Assembly: GCA_029239975.1 (NCBI GenBank)
Contig: JARBTX010000028.1
Location: forward strand, 1 to 44,291
Direction: 5' to 3'
DNA from: Anaerocolumna sp.
GTDB taxonomy: Bacteria > Bacillota > Clostridia > Lachnospirales > Lachnospiraceae
Length of the DNA: 44,291 nucleotides
Shown: positions 16,568 through 25,838 of the stretch, in pieces
Position numbering within the stretch: position 1 is the first letter of the stretch
Layout of the letters: each line of letters opens with the position of its first letter
Program-made: the position numbers and the translations under genes
The notes under the pieces: model-generated
Seen by the model: the letters and a program-made list of their open reading frames with translations, nothing else
What the model was told of the DNA's origin: nothing
The model's database searches: none

Positions 16568-18766
16568 CTAATCTAAAATAAATTGGCAAATAACATTTTC
16601 TAATTCTTTAGAATTCTCATCTAATTCTTTTGATAGTTCATTCAAAGATTTCACAGCTATTAATTGATCACTGGTAGTTTCATTGACAGAAGTTGATGCT
16701 GCTGCTGTCTGCTGTGAAATTGCTGAGATATTTTCAATTGCTAATAATGTACCTGCCCTGGCTGCATCAATATTCATAATACTATCTGTAATTAATGCAA
16801 CATTATCAATTAATTTCTCAACATTAATATTTAACGATTTTAAAGAATTTTCCGTGTTATTTACTGCTACTTCTTGTTTGGCTACAACACTATCAGCTTC
16901 ATTGGCAATATGAACTGCTTCCTTGGTCTGATATTGTATTTCTTTAATAAGATCTTCTATTTCTTTTACTGCTTTTACAGACTGATCTGCTAATTTTCTT
17001 ATTTCGGCTGCCACTACAGTAAATCCTTTGCCTGCTTCACCAGCTCTTGCAGCTTCAATGGAAGCATTTAATGATAATAAATTTGTTTGCTCTGCAATAC
17101 CATTAATTGTTTCAATAATTCTACTAATAGATTTAGATTTATCTTCTAATACTTCAATGTTATGTACGAATCTTCCAGTAATTTTTGAAGTTTCTCTAGC
17201 TTTTAAATCTAGTTCCTCCATAGATTCCATTCCTTCCGCTACGCTAGTCTTAGTCTCACGTGCAATTTCACTGATTTCTGTGGTTTTACCACTTACTATT
17301 TGAATTTTATTAGATAGATTGTCCATTTGTATTAAGCAGTTCTCAGCATCTTGTGCTTGACTACTAACACCCATTTGAATCTCATCTATGGCATCTGAGA
17401 TTTCTTTCGTAGATACTGTAAATACTTCAGATGACTTCATAACTTCTTTAGACGTCATAGAGACGGACTCACTTTGCACTTTAACTTTTTTTGTCAACGC
17501 CTTCATATTATCTATCATATTGTTAATACCATTTGATAGTATGTAGAATTCATCCTTCTTTTTTACTTTTAACTTTACTGTCAAATTCCCTTTTGCAACC
17601 TTATCAAGTTCTAAAATAATGTATCTAATAATTTGTTGAATTCCTGACGCAACTTTGATACCAACTAAAACTGCAATAAAACATGACAAAAGTACGAGAA
17701 CTATTGTTATATTCTTTATACCGCTAACTTGCTTTAAAATAATTGATTCAGGTATCAAAGCACATACTAAGGCACCTGTATCACCTATTTTTGAACTTAA
17801 AAATAAATATCGTTTCCCTTTAACAACTACATCCTTACTTGTGGTAACGTCTTTGCTTGTTAAAAAACCTGAAAAAAATTCTTTATCGCTAAAAACAGTA
17901 TCTTCCGAAGTTATATCTGAAGTATCAGATAATAACTCTCTTCCATCTTGGGTCACAAATCCAACCATGCTTCCAGAACCAAATTCTAAGTCTTTCATAA
18001 TATCTTGTAAGGTTTTCGTACTGACATCAATTACTAAACATGATTTTGTATCTGCAAAACCACAAACAAATCGAAATGCATATTCGTTTTGCTTTAATTC
18101 GAACTTTTCATCAAGAAAGTTATCACTTCCGATCCAATAGTTAGAATTTGATTTAACAGCTAACTGTTTACCACCATTACTATCTAGAAATTGTACGTAC
18201 ATCTCTTTCTCTGACTTTGTTGCTGTAGTCATAGTAAATACTGAGTTCGATAAAATATGTATATTTTCAATAAATACATCTGAAATTCTTTTTGCCAATA
18301 ACATCTTTTTAATATCTTGCATGACCTCTGTTGATTTTAGTGAATCCGTTGAGTATCTCCCATTAAAATACTGTTTTATATTCTTATCATTAATATATTG
18401 TGTTCCTGTAGCTTCAACCGATTCAAATCCAAAGCGTAAGTATTCACTTGTCATTTTTATTGATTGCAAACTTGAATTTTTGTAATTTTTAATAATTGAG
18501 TCCGATGCTTTATTGTAAGAAACAGCTCCAATTATTATTACAAAACTAACTGGAATCATAAAGGAACCAATTAATTTAACTACGATTCCGCCCTTAATTT
18601 CCTTTGAATCCATTAATTCTTTTCTTTGATTATGATTATGCTTTAACAAATGTAAAAATTTAAAACTTCCCTGTTTAAAAAATTTACGTTCTTTCTTAAC
18701 TTTAACTTCTTTTTTCTTATTAATTCCTGTAAATTGATTTTTAAACTCCAACTTTCTTTTTATCAT
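16568..18766 (-). CDS. Methyl-accepting chemotaxis protein
   Basis: A 732-residue chemoreceptor. A strongly basic cytoplasmic N-terminal extension (about 1-58) precedes TM1 (about 61-84). The periplasm-side sensor region (about 85-345) has Cache-like features ([26 protein letters not shown]). TM2 is about 346-370, then a HAMP domain to about 425, then the signalling domain with the conserved hairpin tip ([20 protein letters not shown]) at about 550-570. GGGAGAG lies 8 nt before the first ATG, so the extension appears genuine, although an internal ATG at residue 52 exists. Its promoter carries the same operator as the importer and GH35, suggesting that it senses the sugar handled by this locus. 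Confidence 0.9.
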   Translation of the reverse strand: MIKRKLEFKNQFTGINKKKEVKVKKERKFFKQGSFKFLHLLKHNHNQRKELMDSKEIKGGIVVKLIGSFMIPVSFVIIIGAVSYNKASDSIIKNYKNSSLQSIKMTSEYLRFGFESVEATGTQYINDKNIKQYFNGRYSTDSLKSTEVMQDIKKMLLAKRISDVFIENIHILSNSVFTMTTATKSEKEMYVQFLDSNGGKQLAVKSNSNYWIGSDNFLDEKFELKQNEYAFRFVCGFADTKSCLVIDVSTKTLQDIMKDLEFGSGSMVGFVTQDGRELLSDTSDITSEDTVFSDKEFFSGFLTSKDVTTSKDVVVKGKRYLFLSSKIGDTGALVCALIPESIILKQVSGIKNITIVLVLLSCFIAVLVGIKVASGIQQIIRYIILELDKVAKGNLTVKLKVKKKDEFYILSNGINNMIDNMKALTKKVKVQSESVSMTSKEVMKSSEVFTVSTKEISDAIDEIQMGVSSQAQDAENCLIQMDNLSNKIQIVSGKTTEISEIARETKTSVAEGMESMEELDLKARETSKITGRFVHNIEVLEDKSKSISRIIETINGIAEQTNLLSLNASIEAARAGEAGKGFTVVAAEIRKLADQSVKAVKEIEDLIKEIQYQTKEAVHIANEADSVVAKQEVAVNNTENSLKSLNINVEKLIDNVALITDSIMNIDAARAGTLLAIENISAISQQTAAASTSVNETTSDQLIAVKSLNELSKELDENSKELENVICQFILD

Positions 18767-18918
18767 ATGTTGTCTCTCCCTGTTATATAAAATCTTTTCA
18801 TAAGTTAATAAGTTTTGGGTAACTGATAAAAAGTTCTCTTCTTCACTCCCTTTCCACTACTACAAATTATTTTTTCATGTCTGTTTTTGTTTGTGCATTT
18901 TATATAATATTTCTATTT

Positions 18919-18932
18919 TGTAACCGGTTTCA
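18919..18932. promoter_or_regulatory. LacI-type operator at the chemoreceptor promoter
   Basis: TGTAACCGGTTTCA, a 14-bp dyad starting 8 bp after the -10 box on the minus strand. It is related to the importer and GH35 operators in sequence and placement. Confidence 0.7.
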
Positions 18933-18940
18933 TATATAAA

Positions 18941-18969
18941 AGTATACATTACCACTTAGCAACTGTCAA
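18941..18969 (-). promoter_or_regulatory. Sigma-A promoter of the chemoreceptor gene
   Basis: TTGACA (18969-18964), 17-bp spacer, TATACT (18946-18941) on the minus strand. The leader is about 165 nt. The remainder of the 18767-19104 gap shows no gene. Confidence 0.8.
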
Positions 18970-19104
18970 TAATATTATGTACCTATTTGTGCATTATTTA
19001 GAAATAGGTCTTTTAATAGCTTGATTTAATTAATTATGAGGTAATATTAAATATTGCATTTAGAATATTGCTATTAACAACAATATTATTAACATATATT
19101 TTTA

Positions 19105-19479
19105 TTAGTCCAACGTTATATACTTAATAATTTGAACTTCTTCTATTCCAATGAGAAAAGTTGCTTTATCAGTTGAAATCGTGTTGTGTGCACCAAGAAA
19201 TGGCTTAATTGTAATTTCAACATTTACTTTGGAATCTGGTAATATTGAAATATTATTTATATTCATATCAAACAAATCTATTTGAGCATATTCACCGTAT
19301 CGGTTCTTAACTTCTTTAGATAAATATGGATATAATAGGTTCCTAATTGTACTTATATATTCCTCATTCGTAATTTCATAAATAATTTTATTTGTTGAAG
19401 CAAAAATAGATGAATAATTAAGAGTACTTAGATTAATAATGCTAATTATTAATAATGCTATATACTTTTTAACTTTCAT
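19105..19479 (-). CDS. Small exported protein, DUF3888-like
   Basis: A 124-residue protein with an N-terminal signal peptide (MKVKKYIALLIISIINL, likely cleaved after FAS). The remainder (LYPYLSKEVKNRYGEYAQ, then KPFLGAHNTIS and IIKYITLD) has the order of features I associate with DUF3888 proteins of Bacillus and clostridia, whose function is unknown. AAAGGGG lies about 11 nt upstream of the ATG. It sits between the chemoreceptor and the LacI gene on the same strand. The LacI gene has its own terminator, so it is probably a separate unit; no link to sugar metabolism is evident. Confidence 0.65.
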   Translation of the reverse strand: MKVKKYIALLIISIINLSTLNYSSIFASTNKIIYEITNEEYISTIRNLLYPYLSKEVKNRYGEYAQIDLFDMNINNISILPDSKVNVEITIKPFLGAHNTISTDKATFLIGIEEVQIIKYITLD

Positions 19480-19682
19480 AAATTAAAAACCCCTTTCAAT
19501 TCTTTAAATTTGAACTTAGAGATATGTATTTATCCAAAAAGTTTTTAAATATAGATAATATATACCTATTAGTCTTAATTACTGTAGTATGTTTTATTCT
19601 TAATTGTTTTTCCAATAACCGGCAACTCATACATCTTGTTAAGGTATAAGATAGAAATTAACAACGGAAGAAGGAACATATT

Positions 19683-19723
19683 AAAAAAGGACTAGACAAT
19701 ATAATTGCCTAATCCTCTTTTTT
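19683..19723 (-). terminator. Terminator of the LacI gene
   Basis: AAAAAAGGACTAGACAAT (19683-19700) and ATTGCCTAATCCTCTTTTTT (19704-19723) pair with a few mismatches. On the minus strand the second arm is followed by a T-run. It lies 24 bp after the stop codon. Confidence 0.75.
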
Positions 19724-19746
19724 AAAGCTACATTTCATTTAAAGTG

Positions 19747-20775
19747 TTATAATAAACTCTTACAAGAGCTTCGTTCAGATAAATTCGTTGGAACATATCT
19801 TAATTCTTCTTTTTCAGTTTTGTTAAGAATATTAATTATAGTTTCCATAATCATTTCTGCATATAATCTAAGGTTATAACTAATACATGTTAATTGCGGA
19901 GTTATAATCTCAGAAAAATAAGTATCATCATAACCTACCACGGAAATATCTTCTGGGACACGGATGCTCTTTTCCCTAAGTGCTTTTACTATACCCATAG
20001 CCGCTGATTCATTAATTCCGATAATTGCAGTTGGAAGATTGCCTAACTTAAATAATGTTTGCATACCTTCATACCCACCCTCTATGGAATATTCCGAATC
20101 AATGATATATTCATCTCGAATAGGAATACCTTGATCTTTCAAATAATTTCTTAGTGCTACTCTTTTTTTCATAGTTGGTATAACCGTATCACGTCCGCCC
20201 ACTAATGCTATATCCTTATGTCCAAGCCCAATCAAATAGGATAACAAATCATTCATACCATGAGTTTGTTCTGGAATAATTCTATATACATTAGCACCAA
20301 CTAGCTCACCAGCAGCTACGATTGGGATTTTTGCAGCAACTTTATTCACCAATTCTATATATACAGGGTCTGGTTCTACCTCGTCCACACTACCACCAAC
20401 TTGAATTATGGCATCTACTCTTTTTTCAAGCAAGTTACGTAAATGTCCACTTTCTGAAGAAAGTTCATTAATGGTATTGCATAAAATCATGTTATAGCCA
20501 TACCTTGATGCTTCCATTTCACAATTTACAAAAAGAGTTGAATAAAATGGATTTCTTATGTCAGGAACAATCATTCCTATTGTTTTAGATTCTTGCTTAC
20601 TTAAGCTTCTTGCAAACCCGTTAGGTTCAAAATCATACTTTTTAATAATCTCTTGAACTCGATTTTTCTTTTCTTCACTGACTCTGGCACTATTGGTTAA
20701 AACTCTAGAAACGGTAGCTGGTGATACCCCGGCTTCCTTTGCAATATCATATACTGTAATTGTTCCATTATTCAT
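19747..20775 (-). CDS. LacI/GalR family transcriptional regulator
   Basis: A 342-residue regulator. The helix-turn-helix begins within the first residues (VYDIAKEAGVSPATVSRVL), followed by the hinge (FARSLSKQESKTIGMIVPD) and a periplasmic-binding-protein-like sensor domain (IRNPFYSTLF, VGGRDTVIPTMKKR, VVGYDDTYFSEIITPQLT). The ATG at 20775 follows GAGGAAAATGAA and places the HTH at the N-terminus; the upstream ATG at 20835 would add 20 atypical residues. It is encoded between the chemoreceptor and the GH35 gene, so it is the obvious candidate to bind the TGAAACC-type operators of the locus. The inducer is likely a galactoside breakdown product, by inference only. Confidence 0.9.
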   Translation of the reverse strand: MNNGTITVYDIAKEAGVSPATVSRVLTNSARVSEEKKNRVQEIIKKYDFEPNGFARSLSKQESKTIGMIVPDIRNPFYSTLFVNCEMEASRYGYNMILCNTINELSSESGHLRNLLEKRVDAIIQVGGSVDEVEPDPVYIELVNKVAAKIPIVAAGELVGANVYRIIPEQTHGMNDLLSYLIGLGHKDIALVGGRDTVIPTMKKRVALRNYLKDQGIPIRDEYIIDSEYSIEGGYEGMQTLFKLGNLPTAIIGINESAAMGIVKALREKSIRVPEDISVVGYDDTYFSEIITPQLTCISYNLRLYAEMIMETIINILNKTEKEELRYVPTNLSERSSCKSLL

Positions 20776-20854
20776 TTCATTTTCCTCTACGTCGTAATAT
20801 TTTATTTGGCTTTGTGTCCCGACGTCTTGCTTCATTCGCCTTATACTTAGTTTA

Positions 20855-20883
20855 ATAATATAAAATCATATAAGGATAGTCAA
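20855..20883 (-). promoter_or_regulatory. Sigma-A promoter of the LacI gene
   Basis: TTGACT (20883-20878), 17-bp spacer, TATTAT (20860-20855) on the minus strand. No operator copy is seen next to it, so autoregulation is not evident. Confidence 0.7.
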
Positions 20884-20916
20884 GTGTTAGAATTCTTACA
20901 AATTACTGAATACTTT

Positions 20917-22668
20917 CTAACCTATACATGGTTGATCTATTAATGAGATGGTGTCCGTAACTTTACCTTCTGTTTCAAATAATATGATTGTATTTTTTCC
21001 AACTTTAATCAAAGGACCTGGAATGTATAATCTCTTTTGTGGACCAATCTCCCAAAAGCGTCCAAGGTTAAATCCATTAATAAATGCACAGCCTTTACCC
21101 CAACCCGAAAAATCAAGGTAAGTATCTCCCTGCCTTTCACAATCAAATTCAAATAAATAAAAAGCAGGTGTTCCCTCTGTATAACCCTTTGAAAAGTCAA
21201 CATTAGTAATGTTATCTAATGACAGTGTAAAATGTTCCCAGTTTAAATGCCCGTGATCATTAATTTGTACTCCACCATCAATACCTTTACGTTGTTTTTC
21301 TAACTTAGGTCCAAAATTAACTCTTCCCATATTTTCTACTAAAATATCTATTTTACTGTTTTCAGCTAAATCAATTCCGAGAGATACCTCATTTAATAAT
21401 TCTAGATCATATAACGTTGTAATTAATTTATCATTAATAAAAATCTGCGCTCTATCAGATGCATCCCATAATCTTATCTTCTCAATCTTTTTCTCCTTGG
21501 TAAGATATGATCTGTATAGTATGTAACCATAATTTTGCCCTAACTTTTCCATAGATTTTGGATATGTGCTATTAATTCCTTCTGTTAAATCATTTATTGT
21601 TTCAGATAGACTAACTTTTTCTTTTACTTTTAAATCCCCATAATTCATATCTATTACCTGGGAAGTGTATTCTAACTCTGGGCTATTATTATATTCTTTT
21701 ATAATCTTTTTGAACGCTTCATATTTTGGTGTTATTTTACCACCTTCTGTTAATAAAGAATCATAATCATAAGAAGTAACATCTGGTGTTAACTTATCAT
21801 AATAATTAGATCCATTCATGAAGCCAAAATTAGTTCCGCCATGGAACATATAGATGTTTACATTTCCTACTTGTAAAATATCACTTAGATTCTTCACATT
21901 ATCTGATAAATCCGATGTTTGATGTTTATCACTTCCCCAATAATCAAACCAGCCAATCCAGAATTCCATACACATTAGTGGCCCACCTGATGTATGTTTT
22001 TCTAATATTTCAAATTGTTCCTTGGCTTTTGATCCAAAGTTAGCAGTCGGAAGAACACCTGGAACGCTACCACAGTTAAGAGCATCCCCCCATGGTCCAT
22101 CGGATGTAATCATTGGTACCACGGTTCCATTCTGAATCATAATGTCTTTTAATATTTCTAGATAATTCGTATCATTCCCATAATAACCATATTCATTTTC
22201 TATTTGCATCATAATAATAGGGCCACCATAATTAATTTGCAGTGGTGATAAAATTTTAAATAATTCTTTGTAATAATCTCTAACATGGTTCAAAAATGGC
22301 TCATATGACCCTCTTAATCTCATACCATCTTCTGCCAATAACCAAGCAGGTAAACCACCAAATTCCCATTCTGCACAAATATAAGGAGAAGGCCTTACAA
22401 TTACCCATAACCCGATTTCTTGTGCTAATTCAATATATTCTTTTATATCAAGCATTCCTTCGAAACAGTAAGTACCTTTATGGGGTTCATGCATATTCCA
22501 AGGGATGTATGTTTCCACTGTATTACAACCTAGATTTTTTAGTTTTACTAAGCGGTCACGCCAATATTCTTTCACAATTCGAAAGTAATGCATCCCACCA
22601 GAAATTATCTTTATTTTTTCATCATTTAAGTAAAAATCATCTTTGATATCAAAACGAGATTCAATCAT
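20917..22668 (-). CDS. GH35 beta-galactosidase, canonical length
   Basis: A 583-residue retaining beta-galactosidase with no signal peptide, so intracellular. The TIM barrel has acid/base Glu159 in QIENEYG and nucleophile Glu235 in CMEFWIGWFDYWG. GGTNFGFMNG and PYICAEWEFGGLPAWL are further GH35 signatures. C-terminal jelly-roll domains follow, including the galactose-binding-like end (GWGKGCAFINGFNLGRFW). Length is typical of the BgaC-like group, whose members favour beta-1,3 or terminal galactose in oligosaccharides. A GGGG stretch precedes the ATG. Its promoter and operator at 22776-22825 put it in the same putative LacI regulon as the importer. Confidence 0.93.
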   Translation of the reverse strand: MIESRFDIKDDFYLNDEKIKIISGGMHYFRIVKEYWRDRLVKLKNLGCNTVETYIPWNMHEPHKGTYCFEGMLDIKEYIELAQEIGLWVIVRPSPYICAEWEFGGLPAWLLAEDGMRLRGSYEPFLNHVRDYYKELFKILSPLQINYGGPIIMMQIENEYGYYGNDTNYLEILKDIMIQNGTVVPMITSDGPWGDALNCGSVPGVLPTANFGSKAKEQFEILEKHTSGGPLMCMEFWIGWFDYWGSDKHQTSDLSDNVKNLSDILQVGNVNIYMFHGGTNFGFMNGSNYYDKLTPDVTSYDYDSLLTEGGKITPKYEAFKKIIKEYNNSPELEYTSQVIDMNYGDLKVKEKVSLSETINDLTEGINSTYPKSMEKLGQNYGYILYRSYLTKEKKIEKIRLWDASDRAQIFINDKLITTLYDLELLNEVSLGIDLAENSKIDILVENMGRVNFGPKLEKQRKGIDGGVQINDHGHLNWEHFTLSLDNITNVDFSKGYTEGTPAFYLFEFDCERQGDTYLDFSGWGKGCAFINGFNLGRFWEIGPQKRLYIPGPLIKVGKNTIILFETEGKVTDTISLIDQPCIG

Positions 22669-22775
22669 ATTATATCCCCCTGCAACATTATATTAATTGC
22701 AATTCAAATTTTAAACACCCTAAATCTAATAATACATAGTATTACGATGAAGTAAAAAATCATTTTTTAGATTTA

Positions 22776-22789
22776 TGAAACCAGTTTCA
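22776..22789. promoter_or_regulatory. LacI-type operator at the GH35 promoter
   Basis: TGAAACCAGTTTCA within the perfect 16-bp dyad ATGAAAC-CA-GTTTCAT (22775-22790), beginning 7 bp after the -10 box. Its central CA rather than CG departs from the CcpA cre consensus, favouring a dedicated LacI-type regulator. Confidence 0.75.
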
Positions 22790-22796
22790 TAACGTC

Positions 22797-22825
22797 ATAG
22801 TATCACTCTAAATCCATCATGTCAA
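22797..22825 (-). promoter_or_regulatory. Sigma-A promoter of the GH35 gene
   Basis: TTGACA (22825-22820), 17-bp spacer, TACTAT (22802-22797) on the minus strand. The predicted start lies in the operator. Confidence 0.82.
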
Positions 22826-23050
22826 TCTATATTTATAGCATAATTAGAAATTATTTGTCGAAAAAAATATTGGTTTTTCTTTCAATAATTCCTTCCATTT
22901 GTACTCTAGGATGGATACTACTTATAAAATACACAAGTAAATATCCACAAATTCAGCTGTATTCGCCTTATTATCTCCTTACTATAATTTAGACCTTTGG
23001 CAAATTCAAAACATAAAATTTTATTCTAATCATGTAAATATAACTTTTGT

Positions 23051-23105
23051 TGAAACCGAATTCATTGTAATATAAACAGTATATCAGACGAACTTTTAAT
23101 GTCAA
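23051..23105 (-). promoter_or_regulatory. Possible second promoter with a degenerate operator
   Basis: On the minus strand TTGACA (23105-23100), 16-bp spacer, TATACT (23083-23078), then an imperfect dyad TGAAACCGAATTCA at 23051-23064, 13 bp after the -10. It would give GH35 a transcript with a leader of about 400 nt. The dyad could instead serve the divergent GH2 gene. No gene is seen in 22826-23050. Confidence 0.45.
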
Positions 23106-23168
23106 TATGGTTAATTTTATTATTTTTCTTAAAAGTAGCTATATTACAAATTTGTTCTTAATCAAACA

Positions 23169-23196
23169 TTGTAAAACAATTAAAATTTTGTATACT
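23169..23196 (+). promoter_or_regulatory. Probable promoter of the GH2 gene
   Basis: TTGTAA (23169-23174) and TATACT (23191-23196) with a 16-bp spacer. The -35 box is poor. The predicted leader of about 140 nt contains the pseudoknot at 23280-23332. Confidence 0.5.
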
Positions 23197-23279
23197 AAAA
23201 TTATTCAGTATGTATTTTTCAAGTACTTTTTGTTCTACAAGATTTAAGATAATCATTCATCAATCGAAAAACCGAATAA

Positions 23280-23332
23280 CAAGATTGTATTTGCGCTGTA
23301 ATCACAATCTTGATTAAGTAAAAGCAGCGCAG
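23280..23332 (+). promoter_or_regulatory. Candidate H-type pseudoknot in the GH2 leader
   Basis: Stem 1 is CAAGATTGT (23280-23288) with ACAATCTTG (23304-23312), 9 perfect base pairs. Its loop contains TGCGCTG (23292-23298), which is exactly complementary to CAGCGCA (23325-23331), extendable by G-U pairs on each side. The second stem ends 5 nt before the GAGGA ribosome binding site at 23337-23341, so its formation could influence translation start. It matches no riboswitch class I recognise. Confidence 0.5.
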
Positions 23333-23346
23333 AAATGAGGAAAAAC

Positions 23347-25836
23347 ATGAATAACATATTACTTAATACATGGAAGTTTCATTATAACGATTGCCCAGAT
23401 GCATGGTACAAAGGATTTTTAGATGAATCATGGACGAACGTAACCGTTCCGCATGACTGGTCAGTTACAATGCCATTTTCCAAGGAATATTCCAGCGGTA
23501 CAGGTTATCTTGCTGGCGGCATTGGTTGGTATAGAACGAAGTTTCATTTGCCTGAGTCGTTAAAAGGAAAAAAAATATACATAACTTTTGATGGCATTTA
23601 TAAAAATAGTCAAGTGTGGTGTAATAGTTACTATCTTGGTAAACGCCCATTTGGTTATTCCACATTTCGGTATGACATAACAAATCAAGTAACTTTTGGA
23701 GATATACCAAACGTAATAGCAGTTAGAGTAGATCATAAAGATATTTCTGATTCCAGATGGTTTACTGGATCTGGTATTACTAGAAAAGTAACTATTTCTT
23801 CAGAAGAACTTGTACATACTGTATTTCAAGGAACCTTTTTTAAAACCCCATCTGTTTCGACAAAAGAAGCTGACATCGAAGTCTCTAGTACTATTATAAA
23901 TGAATCAAACTTTGATGTTGATGTAGTTTTAGAGCATAAACTAATCCTTTCAGGAAACGAAGTAATGACATTAGTAAACACTTGCCATCTTCCTTCTGGT
24001 GTGATGACAACGGTTGATAACAAAGGAGCTTTATTAACTCCAGCTCTTTGGTCTACAGAATCTCCAAATCTATATGAATTACAAACAATCATAACATCAA
24101 AATCGAAAGATAATAGTTTTACTTCTGTAGATATATCCAAGTGCAAAGTAGGAATCCGTAATTTATACTTTGATTCAGATAAAGGCTTTTATTTAAATGG
24201 AGAATCTTTAAAAATAAAAGGGGTTTGTGTACACCACGATGCAGGATGTTTAGGTGCAGCGGTATTACCTGAAGTTTGGCTTCGCAGATTATGTACCCTA
24301 AAAGAAATGGGTTGTAATGCAATTCGTATGAGCCACAATCCACATATGCCAGAACTTTATGACTTATGCGATTCCTTGGGTTTTCTTGTCATGGATGAAG
24401 CCTTTGATGAATGGGAAGGTGCGAAGAATAAATGGTCCACTGGACATAATGTGTATCCACCAAAACATCAAGGATATTTTGAAGATTTCCCTGAATGGCA
24501 CGAAAGAGATTTATCTGATCTCATTAAACGCGATAGGAATCATCCTAGTATTATTATGTGGAGTATCGGTAATGAAATTGATTATCCAAATGACCCATAC
24601 TGCCATCCTTTGTTCACAAGCATGACTGGAAATAATGATAAAAATAAACCTGCAGCGGAAAAGCAATATAATCAGGATAAACCCAATGCAGAGAGATTAT
24701 CTGTCCTTGCAAAGCAATTAACAAAGATTATAAAACAATATGATACAACAAGACCTGTTACTGCTGCTGTTGCATTTCCGGAATTATCGACACATATTGG
24801 TTACATAGACCCTTTCGATGTAGTTGGGTATAACTATAAAGAACAATTCTACGCAGATGATCATAAACGTTTTCCAGAGAAGCCATTCCTTGGAAGTGAA
24901 AATAGTCATTCCTACGAAGCATGGAAAGCTGTTAGAGATAACGATTATATCTCAGGACAATTTTTATGGACTGGAATAGACTATCTTGGAGAAGCACATG
25001 GATGGCCAATCCATGGATCCGGTGCTGGTAATCTAACCTTAGCTGGATATCCTAAGACATCTTATTACCGAAGAAAAAGCTTTTGGTCAGAGAATACGAT
25101 GATTTATCTTGTTACAGCAAGAGCTACCCTAGAAAATGAATCAGAGCAGACCCCTACTGAATGGAAACATATGTATCGAAGTTGGAATTATGTACCTGGA
25201 GAAATGATAGAAATTAGATGTTATACCAATGTTTCAAAGGCAGTACTATTTTGCAATAATAGAAGTTTTGGAGAAAAGCAAAATGATGCTGATACTGGCT
25301 ATATCTCATGGATTATTCCTTTTGAAGCAGGTGAATTAAGTGTAAAAGGTTATGTCAATTCTAACCTAACTAATAATCAGATTGATTATTCAATCGACTC
25401 TGCATCAGATCAAACAAGTTGTTTCGTAAGTGATATGATAAAATCAACTGGAACTTCATGTGCTATTCATTTAAACCTATGGGATAATGAAGCACAGATT
25501 CAAAAACTCTTTAAAAATAATGCTATTAATATCTTAAATAATATAGCACCAAAAGAAACATCTACTCATTTGAAACAGATTGAAGTTACTATAACCGACG
25601 GTTTAGGTAACTGGGTCACCAATGATAATACCATGTTAATGGTAACTTTATCAGGCTCTGGTAAGTTGTTAGGACTTGAAAATGGTGATTTATCTGATAT
25701 AACAGAATATACTGCTGTCTACCGAAGAGCGTATGAAGGAAGACTGTTAATCTATGTTGCTGTATCAGCTGAGTCCACGGCTACTACTCTTACTGTGCGT
25801 GGTGCTGGGTTAAAAACTGCAATCTTAGAATTGTAG
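23347..25836 (+). CDS. GH2 beta-galactosidase
   Basis: An 829-residue GH2 enzyme with the usual order: sugar-binding jelly roll (about 1-180), immunoglobulin-like domain (about 180-285), TIM barrel (about 285-600) and C-terminal beta domains. GH2 motifs are IRMSHNPHMPELYDLCDSLGF, acid/base Glu410 in SIGNEID and nucleophile Glu518 in LGSENSHS. WTGIDYLGE is a further barrel marker. There is no signal peptide. The ATG at 23347 follows GAGGAAAAAC; an ATG at 23335 overlaps the ribosome binding site. It diverges from GH35 and probably acts on imported beta-galactosides; beta-glucuronidase activity is the main alternative within GH2. It ends 2 bp from the convergent AraC gene. Confidence 0.9.
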   Translation: MNNILLNTWKFHYNDCPDAWYKGFLDESWTNVTVPHDWSVTMPFSKEYSSGTGYLAGGIGWYRTKFHLPESLKGKKIYITFDGIYKNSQVWCNSYYLGKRPFGYSTFRYDITNQVTFGDIPNVIAVRVDHKDISDSRWFTGSGITRKVTISSEELVHTVFQGTFFKTPSVSTKEADIEVSSTIINESNFDVDVVLEHKLILSGNEVMTLVNTCHLPSGVMTTVDNKGALLTPALWSTESPNLYELQTIITSKSKDNSFTSVDISKCKVGIRNLYFDSDKGFYLNGESLKIKGVCVHHDAGCLGAAVLPEVWLRRLCTLKEMGCNAIRMSHNPHMPELYDLCDSLGFLVMDEAFDEWEGAKNKWSTGHNVYPPKHQGYFEDFPEWHERDLSDLIKRDRNHPSIIMWSIGNEIDYPNDPYCHPLFTSMTGNNDKNKPAAEKQYNQDKPNAERLSVLAKQLTKIIKQYDTTRPVTAAVAFPELSTHIGYIDPFDVVGYNYKEQFYADDHKRFPEKPFLGSENSHSYEAWKAVRDNDYISGQFLWTGIDYLGEAHGWPIHGSGAGNLTLAGYPKTSYYRRKSFWSENTMIYLVTARATLENESEQTPTEWKHMYRSWNYVPGEMIEIRCYTNVSKAVLFCNNRSFGEKQNDADTGYISWIIPFEAGELSVKGYVNSNLTNNQIDYSIDSASDQTSCFVSDMIKSTGTSCAIHLNLWDNEAQIQKLFKNNAINILNNIAPKETSTHLKQIEVTITDGLGNWVTNDNTMLMVTLSGSGKLLGLENGDLSDITEYTAVYRRAYEGRLLIYVAVSAESTATTLTVRGAGLKTAILEL

Positions 25837-25838
25837 TT

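Noticed and set aside
17655-18140. 161-codon open frame antisense to the chemoreceptor
   Set aside because: It lies wholly inside the chemoreceptor coding region, has no ribosome binding site and reads as the complement of a real protein.
23826-24146. 106-codon open frame antisense to the GH2 gene
   Set aside because: A shadow of the GH2 reading frame with no start signal.
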